This document shows positions 34,675 to 42,652 of a DNA stretch of 64,000 nt, piece by piece. The first letter of the stretch is position 1. Every line of letters starts with the position of its first letter. The stretch comes from DASRHT01 sp035293765 (GTDB lineage Bacteria > Chloroflexota > Ktedonobacteria > Ktedonobacterales > Ktedonobacteraceae). The notes under the pieces were generated by a model. The model was not told the origin of the DNA, did no database searches, and worked only from the letters and a program-made list of their open reading frames with translations. The stretch covers positions 331,688-395,687 of the forward strand of contig DATGMF010000065.1 in the NCBI GenBank assembly GCA_035293765.1, in the 5' to 3' direction. The position numbers and the translations under genes are program-made.

Positions 34675-35419
34675 AGCTTCTCCTGGTCGTTGCAGGATGC
34701 GCGGAAAGCGTCAACCGCTGTGGATGGTTGCTCAGCGATTGATCTTCGGCGGCGTCCTTACTGGTGGAGGCCGTATCAGAGCCTCCATGCCTGATAGCGG
34801 AAGCTGAAGGATCGTAGATCTCTTCGCCGCTTTCATAGGTATAGAGCTGTTGAAATTGTTTGCGCGCTCGCACCAGGCGCTGACGCACTGCTGCCTCTTT
34901 CATTTCGAGCATAGTGGCAATCTCAGCCGTTGAAAGACCGCCGATGACGGAAAGCAACAGGCAGAGGCGCAACGGCTCTGGCAGCTTCGCCATCACGGCG
35001 CGCACGACCTCCTGTTCGGGAACCAGTTCAGCCGGATCATCGGCCTCGGTTGCGCCGTAGCCGACGGGTTGAACGGGAGCGGCCTGTTTGCTCAGCATCT
35101 CGGCGTCGATCTCCCGGATTTCTTGCGTCTTTTCCTCCTGCATATGTGAGAAGGGAATGAAGCGGAAGAGGTTGCGCCTGCGCCGTTGCATCCGCACGGT
35201 ATTGACGGCGATACGTAAAAGCCATGCTTTCGCGTGAAATTGTGCGCCACTGGAGGCGCGGGCAGCATCGATTGCCCTCAGGGCCTGATGAAAGGTATCC
35301 TGCGTCAGATCCTGGCTTTCTTCCCAATCGCCGGTCAGGGCGTAGATGGTATGGAAGACCAGTTTGCCATATTCATAAATGAGTGCCTCTATCGCCTGGT
35401 CCGCGGGCAGTGTATTCAC
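34667..35419 (-). CDS. ECF-type RNA polymerase sigma factor
   Basis: 250 residues, GTG start at 35419 with AGAGAG upstream. Region 2: LVFHTIYALTGDWEESQDLTQDTFHQAL and AWLLRIAVNTVRMQRRR. Region 4: LPEPLRLCLLLSVIGGLSTAEIATML, EMKEAAVRQRLVRARKQF. An acidic linker of ~45 residues between the regions and a ~50-residue C-terminal tail are longer than usual. First gene of a unit running into the small Tat-motif protein and possibly tatA-tatC. Confidence 0.9.
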   Translation of the reverse strand: MNTLPADQAIEALIYEYGKLVFHTIYALTGDWEESQDLTQDTFHQALRAIDAARASSGAQFHAKAWLLRIAVNTVRMQRRRRNLFRFIPFSHMQEEKTQEIREIDAEMLSKQAAPVQPVGYGATEADDPAELVPEQEVVRAVMAKLPEPLRLCLLLSVIGGLSTAEIATMLEMKEAAVRQRLVRARKQFQQLYTYESGEEIYDPSASAIRHGGSDTASTSKDAAEDQSLSNHPQRLTLSAHPATTRRSYA

Positions 35420-35593
35420 TCACAAAGCTCTCTTCGCCCTGGCTGGGCATTGGTAATATGCTGCTATGTATATAGAGATGCACGACCAAAGGAAAATGTG
35501 ACAATGGAAACAAGAAAAAAATAGAAGTTGGAAAAGTGGGTAAAGGGGCCGACCACCGTGAAGTGGGAAACCCCTCGCATCGTTTGAGTGTGT

Positions 35594-35836
35594 TTAGCGC
35601 AAGTGTTCTTCTATATAATCTTCGGCCTCTTGCACTGTCGTGATCTTCTCAGCATCCTCATCCGAGATTTGGAGTTTGAACTCCTCCTCAAGAGACATAA
35701 TGAGTTCAACCAGGTCAAGAGAATCGGCGTTAAGATCTTCAACGAAGGATGCGCTAGGAACGACCTCGCTTTCATCGACGCCCAACTGGTCAACGATAAT
35801 TTTCTTTAGTCGATCATGAATAGTTGGAGTTGCCAT
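35594..35836 (-). CDS. acpP: Acyl carrier protein
   Basis: 80 residues, acidic. The phosphopantetheine attachment serine lies in LNADSLDLVELIM. GAGGTG precedes the ATG, which overlaps the nusB stop (TAATG). Carries fatty acyl intermediates; fabD is 1 kb upstream in the same cluster. Confidence 0.97.
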   Translation of the reverse strand: MATPTIHDRLKKIIVDQLGVDESEVVPSASFVEDLNADSLDLVELIMSLEEEFKLQISDEDAEKITTVQEAEDYIEEHLR

Positions 35837-36279
35837 TATTTCACCTCGCTTTCCGCTTTAGGGGTGGGCTGTTGTTGTGCCCGATTAAATATTGTGCCCA
35901 GCACGCCATTGATGAAACGGCTTGAAGTGTCACCGCCGAAGATTTTGGCTAGTTCCACCGCCTCATTGATAGCCGCTTTGGCTGGTACAGTATTATTAAA
36001 CAGAATTTCGTAGATTGCAAGCCTTAGAATATTTTTGTCGATGCGGGCCATCTGCTGTAAAGGCCATTCGCGGGCGGCGCTCTGGATGTGAGCATCGATC
36101 TCTGCAAGATGGTCACAGACGCCGTGAACCAGCTCACCTGCGTATTCTACAACCTTAGGGTGCAGATTGCGCTCCTCCGCATGACGCTGCAAGACCTCCG
36201 TCGGGGCGTGATGAGCGGTATCGTATTCGTAGAGTGTTTGCAGTGCGATCATTCGCGCCTGTCTGCGTATCCCTGGCAT
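35836..36279 (-). CDS. nusB: Transcription antitermination protein NusB
   Basis: 147 residues. RRQARMIALQTLYEYD, then MARIDKNILRLAIYEILF, VPAKAAINEAVELAKIFGG, and SSRFINGVLGTIF are all NusB signatures. Works with NusE/S10 on boxA of rRNA operons. The asp23-like gene ends 21 bases upstream. Confidence 0.96.
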   Translation of the reverse strand: MPGIRRQARMIALQTLYEYDTAHHAPTEVLQRHAEERNLHPKVVEYAGELVHGVCDHLAEIDAHIQSAAREWPLQQMARIDKNILRLAIYEILFNNTVPAKAAINEAVELAKIFGGDTSSRFINGVLGTIFNRAQQQPTPKAESEVK

Positions 36280-36300
36280 GGTTTCCTCAAAAAATTCTGG

Positions 36301-36639
36301 CTATGCTACATCCTGGATGTAGACATTCACCTCTTTGACCTGCATTCCAACCATCTCTTCGATTGCGGCTGCCACTTCTTCCTGGACAGCAGTGCCTACT
36401 TCGACAATATTCACACCAGCTTCGACGACGAGATACAGGTCGGCAGAGACAATGTTCTCCCTGATGGTCAGGGCAACCCCGTCCCTGGGAAGATCGCGGC
36501 CCAGCAAGCGCGACCACTGGTCGTTCGTATGAGCCATATGAGCGACGCCCGGGATCTGCGATGCCGTGTTGGTGACGATGGTTGAAAGCACCTGCCGGGC
36601 TACACGTACAACGCCTCTCGGCTGCGATTCCACTGCCAT
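36301..36639 (-). CDS. Asp23/Gls24-family envelope stress protein
   Basis: 112 residues. RGVVRVARQVLSTIVTNTAS, IRENIVSADLYLVVEAGVNI, then VQEEVAAAIEEMVGMQVKEV match the Asp23/YloU/AmaP-partner family. It commonly lies beside nusB in Gram-positives. AGGAGAGAGAGG before the ATG. Role likely structural or envelope-linked. Confidence 0.9.
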   Translation of the reverse strand: MAVESQPRGVVRVARQVLSTIVTNTASQIPGVAHMAHTNDQWSRLLGRDLPRDGVALTIRENIVSADLYLVVEAGVNIVEVGTAVQEEVAAAIEEMVGMQVKEVNVYIQDVA

Positions 36640-36663
36640 ACCTCTCTCTCCTCTTTAAATGGC

Positions 36664-36690
36664 CCGTAGGGACCCGATTTATCGCGTCCG
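36664..36690 (+). repeat. 27-bp interspersed repeat, left copy
   Basis: CCGTAGGGACCCGATTTATC followed by GCGTCCG. An exact inverted copy lies at 39604-39630. A more divergent relative is at 45117-45205. Confidence 0.8.
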
Positions 36691-36769
36691 CGTCCATTGG
36701 CCTGTTGTAGAGACTTTGCAAGCTACATTACTGCAAAGATAGGCGCTTTTCGAGATTGTGTCAAGCCCA

Positions 36770-37807
36770 CTATCCCAACAGGCCCATATCTCGTACCTGC
36801 GCCGCCGCTTTCTCTACTTCTGCCACGCTCCCGATATTGATCATGGTGACACCCTTCGCGATGCGTTTGATCATCCCGGTCAGCGCCTGCCCCGGCCCGA
36901 TTTCAATGAACGTGGTCACTCCAGCGCCCGCCAGATATTCGATGGTCTTTACCCATTGTACCGAAGATGCTACCTGTTGAGCAAGTTCTTCGCGTAATGC
37001 ATGCTCATCTATTAACGGCACTGCCGCGATGTTGCTGATAATGGGCACGGCGGCATCGTTTATGCGCGCGCTTTCGATGGCGTGTGCCAGCTTGGCGGCG
37101 GCTGGCTGCATCACGGGCGAATGGAATGCTCCGCTGACGGCGAGTGGCATGACGCGTTTGGCGCCGCGCGCCTTTGCCATTTCCATCGCCAGAGCCAGCG
37201 CGTGCTCTTCGCCGGAGATGACAATTTGCCCCGGAGCATTGTAATTGGCAATCACCACCTGTCCCCAGCCGGGAGGGACCTTCTTATCAGCCGGGAGGCT
37301 TGCCAGAGCCTGCCGCGTGGCCTCTTCACAAATTTCCTGTGCGGCTGCTGCGTCCATCCCCAGCAGCGCGGCCATGCCCCCTGGACAGGTCGTTTCGTCT
37401 TCGTGCATCAGCCGTCCTCGCTCGCGCACCAGCAGCGCGGCATCCTTGAGGTCCATCACGCCAGCAGCCACCAGCGTGGTGCATTCGCCCACACTATGGC
37501 CGGCGGTATATGCCGGTGTCAATGGCGAGGACCAGGAAAAATTTTTGGGAGAGAGGGCTTCCTGGAATGCTGCAAGGAAGGCAAGGCTGACGGTGGTAAT
37601 CGCCGGTTGAGCATTGATTGTCGCGCGTAATGTTTCTTCCGGGCCGTGAAAACAGAGCGTGCTAAGAGAAAAGCCAAGCGTCTCGTCAACGGTGTCGAAG
37701 ACGCGCCTGGCCGCTGCGGAAGAGGCGTAAACGTCCGCTCCCATGCCGATAGCCTGACTGCCCTGCCCTGGAAAAACAAAGGCGACTTGTGTCGTCATCA
37801 TATTCAT
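36770..37807 (-). CDS. fabD: Malonyl-CoA-ACP transacylase
   Basis: 345 residues. FVFPGQGSQAIGMG at the start, nucleophile S105 in AGHSVGEC, SGAFHSPVMQPAA with the catalytic His, and FIEIGPGQALTGM near the end. Transfers malonyl groups to acyl carrier protein; acpP is in the same cluster. No clear ribosome-binding site precedes ATG 37807. The C-terminus is about 25 residues longer than the usual 310. Confidence 0.95.
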   Translation of the reverse strand: MNMMTTQVAFVFPGQGSQAIGMGADVYASSAAARRVFDTVDETLGFSLSTLCFHGPEETLRATINAQPAITTVSLAFLAAFQEALSPKNFSWSSPLTPAYTAGHSVGECTTLVAAGVMDLKDAALLVRERGRLMHEDETTCPGGMAALLGMDAAAAQEICEEATRQALASLPADKKVPPGWGQVVIANYNAPGQIVISGEEHALALAMEMAKARGAKRVMPLAVSGAFHSPVMQPAAAKLAHAIESARINDAAVPIISNIAAVPLIDEHALREELAQQVASSVQWVKTIEYLAGAGVTTFIEIGPGQALTGMIKRIAKGVTMINIGSVAEVEKAAAQVRDMGLLG

Positions 37808-37913
37808 TGGCTTTAGTAAAATCTAGTACGCGGGCAGTGTGCGGTATGCTTCAAGCGTGTATCGAGCGTGTAGAGCTAAAAATGCATGAATAGCTGCACT
37901 GCCGCCCGCTACA

Positions 37914-38102
37914 TTACTTCTTTGCCCTGGGCAGGAAGACCTGACGCCCTCGATATGTCCCACAATTGGGGCAGGCATGGTGCGCCAGGCGCGGCCTTTT
38001 GCACTGAGGACAGGCAACGAGCTGCGGTAATTTCAAATGATGGTGAGCTCTGCGCTCTCCCTGCCGGGCGCGCGAGACTCGCTGTTTTGGTAGTGCTCCC
38101 AT
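37914..38102 (-). CDS. rpmF: 50S ribosomal protein L32
   Basis: 62 residues from ATG 38102, GAGGAG nine bases upstream; a longer frame to 38156 lacks support. GALPKQRVSRARQGERRAHH is the L32 head, and CPQCKRPRLAHHACPNCG is a four-cysteine zinc ribbon, so this is the zinc form. Follows yceD, as in most bacteria. Confidence 0.95.
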   Translation of the reverse strand: MGALPKQRVSRARQGERRAHHHLKLPQLVACPQCKRPRLAHHACPNCGTYRGRQVFLPRAKK

Positions 38103-38176
38103 AAGATTTGTCTCCTCTTCCACCAGTAATGGAGCCCGAATGTTGATCAGGCACATCTACTTGTGATAACTATGCG

Positions 38177-38707
38177 CTATGATTTCGGCTGGTCTTGCAA
38201 CAATGTCTTTAAGATGCTCAAGCGGCTATCAACTTCCGGTTCGCATGTGCAGGTGCCCAGGTTAAGGTCCTGACCGCACTGCGAGCAGAGCCCCGCGCAA
38301 TCTTCTTTGCACAATGTGACCATTGGTATGTCGAGCAATACCTGTTGCCGTATTGGCTCGGTCAAATCCACCAGGTGATGGCTGTCAATGGGAAATGCAT
38401 CCTCCGCATCGACGGGAGGGATCGGCATCCCCGTGACAACATCTACGGTTGGATAGAAGCGCTCTTCAAATGTGACATGCATTGGCTGCTCGAATTCTTT
38501 CAGGCAGCGTGTGCAGCTAAGTTGAAGCGTGAGATCCACCCAGCCATCGGCCAGCAAACCCTGGTTAATGCGCCTCAAACGCACATGGCCTTTAAGGGGA
38601 CCGATGATCTTGAGATCGTTATCGAGCTGGACCTGCTCTTCGTCAATGTCCGACTCGAATGTCGTTCCCACCGGGGCCTTCATGAGCTGTGCGACGTTAA
38701 AGATCAT
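38177..38707 (-). CDS. yceD: DUF177/YceD family protein
   Basis: 176 residues from ATG 38707, with AAAGGA upstream. Features: LSCTRCLKEFEQPM and, near the end, CKEDCAGLCSQCGQDLN, cysteine sets typical of YceD proteins. The yceD-rpmF pairing is conserved; in E. coli YceD affects 23S rRNA accumulation. First-pair cysteines are LSCTRC. Confidence 0.92.
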   Translation of the reverse strand: MIFNVAQLMKAPVGTTFESDIDEEQVQLDNDLKIIGPLKGHVRLRRINQGLLADGWVDLTLQLSCTRCLKEFEQPMHVTFEERFYPTVDVVTGMPIPPVDAEDAFPIDSHHLVDLTEPIRQQVLLDIPMVTLCKEDCAGLCSQCGQDLNLGTCTCEPEVDSRLSILKTLLQDQPKS

Positions 38708-38841
38708 GGAACATTTCCTTTCCACAGAGTGTAATACAATGGCTATAAATAAGCTATGGTGCAAGGATAATGGTCCTATCTTCTCTGCTGGCGCTTGCTC
38801 ATTATAGACAAGCTGTTAGAGGGTGTCAAGCCCTGCGATAT

Positions 38842-39462
38842 TTACGAATACGTTGGTCCGCCCGTTGTATCTGTGGCAAGCGATGCCCGGCGCGGAGCGG
38901 GCGGCGGGTCTGACGGCAACTGGTCTTCGTCCCCTTCCCCATCGTCGGCTGGCTCCATCTCGTCCGGTGGTTGCTCCAGGCTTTCGAGGCCGCGCTCAAC
39001 GCTCAGGATCGTACGCCCGATATCGGTTTCGATGCTCATCAGATGCTCGCGCAATGCCCGTAGCGTCTCGATGACGTAGCCATCAGCCTCAACCTTGAGT
39101 CGCTCACTATACTCCTCCGCCTGCCGGAGCATGTCCTGTGCTTGCCTGTTTGCCTGCTGAACCAGCTCCTGAGAACGCTCTTCGGCGGCCTGCAATAGTC
39201 CTTCGCGATTCATCACGCGCTCGGTCTCTTCGCGGGCGCGGGCCAGGATACTGGCGGCGTCGGCCTGCGCCTGAGCGATGATGCGCTCTTTGTCCTGGAT
39301 GATACGCCGTGCCTGTTTGATCTCATCGGGGATCGATGTGCGCATCTGGTCAACGATGCCGAAGAGCTCACCCTCTTTAATAATAATCTGATTGAGCAAG
39401 GGCATTTTCCGGCTGCTGGCAATGAGGTTTTCCAGGCGGTCTACGAGATACAGAATATCCAT
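38842..39462 (-). CDS. DivIVA/ATP-synthase-B-like coiled-coil protein
   Basis: 206 residues from ATG 39462, GGAGGGGAGG upstream. It is an almost continuous coiled coil (ARRIIQDKERIIAQAQADAA, QELVQQANRQAQDMLRQAEE) with a C-terminal Pro/Asp-rich tail and no membrane segment. Similar proteins are annotated F0-subunit-B-like or DivIVA-like beside coaD in Chloroflexota; a scaffolding role in division or envelope is inferred. Confidence 0.75.
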   Translation of the reverse strand: MDILYLVDRLENLIASSRKMPLLNQIIIKEGELFGIVDQMRTSIPDEIKQARRIIQDKERIIAQAQADAASILARAREETERVMNREGLLQAAEERSQELVQQANRQAQDMLRQAEEYSERLKVEADGYVIETLRALREHLMSIETDIGRTILSVERGLESLEQPPDEMEPADDGEGDEDQLPSDPPPAPRRASLATDTTGGPTYS

Positions 39463-39520
39463 CTGATGCCTCCCCTCCTTCTCATGCCTAATAGCTTCCG
39501 ACAAAAGGGGCAATTCCTTG

Positions 39521-39567
39521 CCGTCGACCTGAGCGCAGCTAGACGCGGTAGCGGCGTTGGTCGGCGG
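39521..39567 (+). repeat. Structured palindromic repeat, copy 5 of 5
   Basis: CCGTCGACC (39521-39529), 29-nt loop starting TGAGCGCAGCTAGACGCGG and ending GGCGTT, GGTCGGCGG (39559-39567), one G-T wobble. Flanks CAATTCCTTG and AATTG extend the pairing, as in copies 1 and 2. Confidence 0.8.
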
Positions 39568-39603
39568 AATTGCAAAACAATCACAAGGGATTGCCCTGCC
39601 CCC

Positions 39604-39630
39604 CGGACGCGATAAATCGGGTCCCTACGG
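39604..39630 (-). repeat. 27-bp interspersed repeat, right copy (inverted)
   Basis: Exact reverse complement of 36664-36690, 37 bases after structured repeat copy 5. The two 27-bp copies bracket fabD, rpmF, yceD and the coiled-coil gene. Confidence 0.8.
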
Positions 39631-39642
39631 ATGAAAAAAATG

Positions 39643-40149
39643 CTATATGCCAAATTTCTCATGTAGAGCGTGTGCCACTGTGGTGGGAACCATGTCGGTG
39701 ATATTGCCACCCAGGCGAGCTACTTCTTTGATCAAAGATGAACTGACGTAAAGTTGCTCCAGATTAGTGAATAAGCAGACAGTCTCTATTTCTGGTGCCA
39801 GCGTATGATTCATTAGCCCTTGCTGGAATTCAGATTCAAAGTCAGCGGTCGAACGCAACCCTTTAATAACTGCCTGTCCTCCCACTGAACGCACATAGTC
39901 TACTGTCAGCTCGGTATATTTGTCAACGCGTATATTGGGTATTTTTTCATGTTCTATGACTGCTTGCCAGAGGGACACGCGTTCATCAACTGAGAAGAGC
40001 AGATTTTTCGAGGGAAAAGCGTAAACGGCAACGATGAGGGTATCAAAAATTTTGGCGGCGCGCCGTGCGATGTTCAGATGCCCATTAGTAAGAGGATCGA
40101 AGGTTCCTGCGTAGACGGCGGTGCGACCGTACACTTTCACGTTGCTCAC
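39643..40149 (-). CDS. coaD: Phosphopantetheine adenylyltransferase
   Basis: 168 residues. AVYAGTFDPLTNGHLNI with the (T/H)xGH nucleotide-binding motif, IKGLRSTADFESEFQQGLMN, and LYVSSSLIKEVARLGG. Fourth step of CoA synthesis, making dephospho-CoA, source of the acyl carrier arm. GTG start at 40149 with AAGGTG upstream. The usual hexamer-forming length. Confidence 0.96.
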   Translation of the reverse strand: MSNVKVYGRTAVYAGTFDPLTNGHLNIARRAAKIFDTLIVAVYAFPSKNLLFSVDERVSLWQAVIEHEKIPNIRVDKYTELTVDYVRSVGGQAVIKGLRSTADFESEFQQGLMNHTLAPEIETVCLFTNLEQLYVSSSLIKEVARLGGNITDMVPTTVAHALHEKFGI

Positions 40150-40358
40150 ACCTTATCCCTTTCGGTAAAAAATAAAAAACTCCCCATAAAGATAGAAGAC
40201 TGCCACCATTAAACCATATTGGCCCACTTTCGGCAATAGCCAATCAGTCATTATTGCGATGATGCCAGTCGGCACTGGGTCTACGTGGTGGGGGCGCCAG
40301 GCTATGCCATTGCCTCTATGACAATGGACTCCTGACGTACGTTAGCATAGCGAGGGGA

Positions 40359-41576
40359 TTACTCTATGGGCAGCTCCACGCAGAAGGTGCTGCCCTTGTT
40401 GGGCTCGGACTCGCACCAGATGCGCCCGTTGTGGCGCTCGACGATATCTTTTGAGATCGCCAGGCCGAGGCCCAGGCCGCGCTGCGATGACTTCTCCGCC
40501 TCGGGAGTGCGATAGAAGGCGTCGAAGATATGTTTGATCTGATTTTTGGCGATGCCGCGCCCGTGGTCACGCACTTTTATGATCACCTTGTTCCCGACCC
40601 GGCGCACGCAGACCTCGACTGCGCTCTTCTCCGGCGAATATTTGATGGCGTTGCTCACCAGATTGACCAGCACCTGCGATAGGCGGTCACAATCGACCTG
40701 CATCTCTATTGGTTCAGGTGGCAGGTCTAGCTGAATTGTGCGATCCGTCAGGAGGCGCTGATCATCCACGACCTGGCGGCAGAGCTCCCTGATATCGCAC
40801 TGCTGTTTGCGTAACGCGAGTTTCCCCGTGCGGATGCTGCTGACATCCATCAGATCATTGATCAATGATGTCAGGCGATCCGTCTGAACATTGATTTTCT
40901 CCAGCGTTGTGCTGACCGCAGCCATTTCAGGGGAGGGTTCTTGCTGCTTCGACAGGCGGCGCAACATGAGCTGCGCCTGCCCGCGGATGCTGGTGATGGG
41001 CGTTTTCAGTTCGTGCGAGGCAATTGAAAGGAAGCTATCTTTCATCTGGTTGGCATCTTTGAGCTTCTGGTTCACTTCCTCCAGTTCCAACGCATAAGCC
41101 TGTAGCTCCTGCTCGGCAGCGATGGCGTCCAGCATTGCCCGCTCGCGCTGGGCTACAATGAGCGCGATGACCAGTCCCGTAACGATAAACGGGAGGAGCT
41201 GTAGTATACCGTCCCTGGTTATGATATCTAATCTCCCTGTAGGGGGAAGGGTATAATAGTCAAGAGCTAGTGTACTCAACATGACGGTAAAGAGCGCCGG
41301 GCCAACTCCCCAGAACAGTGCGGTAAAGAGCACTGCCATAACCAGGAGCGGATGGGGCAAATAAGGATATCCCAGCAACTTTTGCATACCCATCGTTGTA
41401 TACATGGCTAGCGTTACCAGGGGAATGCTCGCAAGATAGCCGATAAAAGGGTGCCTCCATCGAGGCATATGTGCTTTGTAGTGCTTACGCAACTGTGCTC
41501 GTTGCTCAAAGCTCATGCGCTTGAAGCGACGGCCATGCCGATCAATATAAGCACCAGTAGTATGAGTCGTTCGCAT
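40359..41576 (-). CDS. Sensor histidine kinase with DUF4118-like membrane domain
   Basis: 405 residues from ATG 41576 (GGGAG upstream). A KdpD-type (DUF4118-like) four-helix membrane region at ~45-155, a coiled linker, HisKA with the phospho-His in FLSIASHELKTPITSIRGQ, then HATPase_c: LVSNAIKYSP (N box), VRDHGRGIA (G1), GLGLGLAISK (G2). No response regulator follows, so it is an orphan here. An outer-sensing domain is absent; the membrane part itself may sense. Confidence 0.88.
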   Translation of the reverse strand: MRTTHTTGAYIDRHGRRFKRMSFEQRAQLRKHYKAHMPRWRHPFIGYLASIPLVTLAMYTTMGMQKLLGYPYLPHPLLVMAVLFTALFWGVGPALFTVMLSTLALDYYTLPPTGRLDIITRDGILQLLPFIVTGLVIALIVAQRERAMLDAIAAEQELQAYALELEEVNQKLKDANQMKDSFLSIASHELKTPITSIRGQAQLMLRRLSKQQEPSPEMAAVSTTLEKINVQTDRLTSLINDLMDVSSIRTGKLALRKQQCDIRELCRQVVDDQRLLTDRTIQLDLPPEPIEMQVDCDRLSQVLVNLVSNAIKYSPEKSAVEVCVRRVGNKVIIKVRDHGRGIAKNQIKHIFDAFYRTPEAEKSSQRGLGLGLAISKDIVERHNGRIWCESEPNKGSTFCVELPIE

Positions 41577-41665
41577 CTTGCTCCCACGTCTTTCGCCAGA
41601 GATCCATTTATGACTATACTCATCATACAACTAGAGAAACGAAAAGAGAGCCTCTACAGATACTT

Positions 41666-42640
41666 TTATCTCGCGCGGGTCAGGTGAGACTGCTCTACGC
41701 GCATAAAAGCCTCTTGCAGCCGAGCATCATGCATAGCAATCATAGGGATCTCCGGGTGCCGCTGGGAAAAATAGTGCAGTTCTCGTAAGGTTTGACAAGC
41801 CAACTCATCATCGCTGGTAACGCGAGACCAGATAAAGGGATGCATGGTTGCCGGGCGTAAATAGTTTTCCGCGATCCAGGCGGCATCTCCCAGCAATAAC
41901 AGGCGCGAGCCATTAGACCGATTAATAAACAGCCCGGTATTTCCTATAGTATGGCCTGCCAATGGTACTAGTACTATTGAGCCATCACCCAGAAGGTCGC
42001 AGCTAGAGCTGAAGCCTTCATATGCAGGATCATTACAATCAAATAGCTCGATAGGATTGTTTCCCATTAAACGCCTGGATAGTCCGTGATGTTGTTGGAG
42101 GAGTCCACGTTGCGACTCCTCATACTCGACGCGGTTGATCCGCAGGGGGACGCCTGGAAGATCGGGAATGCCGCTGACGTGATCCCAGTGCAAATGCGAG
42201 ATCAGCGCAAAGTCCAGGTCGTGCGGCTTCAGCGCCCTCTGCTCAAGATGCTCAGCAAGCGACTGCTCGAAGGTGAAGTTTGCCAGTGTTTTGCGGAAGA
42301 ACAGCGATTGATCGATGAGAAAAAGCGCGATATCGGAGCAGAGCCCGGTATCGTAGAGAAACGTCGCTTTGGGATGCTGGATCAGCACCGCGCTATGTGC
42401 AATAGTACGAGGAGCAAGCGAGAAAGCGCCACGTACGGCAATAAACTCAGGAATAGTGATGCTGCCGCAGCGCAAGAAGGTCACGTCGATATCAGGCAAT
42501 GCCGAGGTATCCAGCGTTTCCCCTTTTTCATCAGGGCTGTCGAGCAAAAAATGCCTGGGCAACGCGCTTTTAATAGCAATTGCCGTTCCTAGAGCTGCCA
42601 GTGATATGCTGCTTAACGCAGCCAGGGTGCGCCATTTCAT
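41666..42640 (-). CDS. Metallo-beta-lactamase-fold hydrolase, AHL-lactonase-like
   Basis: 324 residues. Metal motif ALISHLHWDHVSGI, VPLAGHTIGNTG, LLLGDAAW, and a final His in IAMHDA, the pattern of quorum-quenching N-acyl-homoserine lactonases and related lactonases. The N-terminal ~25 residues are hydrophobic (LAALSSISLAALGTAIAI), an anchor or export signal. AAGGAG before the ATG. The substrate is not certain. Confidence 0.82.
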   Translation of the reverse strand: MKWRTLAALSSISLAALGTAIAIKSALPRHFLLDSPDEKGETLDTSALPDIDVTFLRCGSITIPEFIAVRGAFSLAPRTIAHSAVLIQHPKATFLYDTGLCSDIALFLIDQSLFFRKTLANFTFEQSLAEHLEQRALKPHDLDFALISHLHWDHVSGIPDLPGVPLRINRVEYEESQRGLLQQHHGLSRRLMGNNPIELFDCNDPAYEGFSSSCDLLGDGSIVLVPLAGHTIGNTGLFINRSNGSRLLLLGDAAWIAENYLRPATMHPFIWSRVTSDDELACQTLRELHYFSQRHPEIPMIAMHDARLQEAFMRVEQSHLTRAR

Positions 42641-42652
42641 TGCCTGGGCTCC

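Noticed and set aside
36287..36721. Reading frame of 144 codons on the minus strand over the asp23-like gene
   Set aside because: It is an out-of-frame shadow of a well-supported Asp23-family gene; Arg/Cys/Gly-rich composition.
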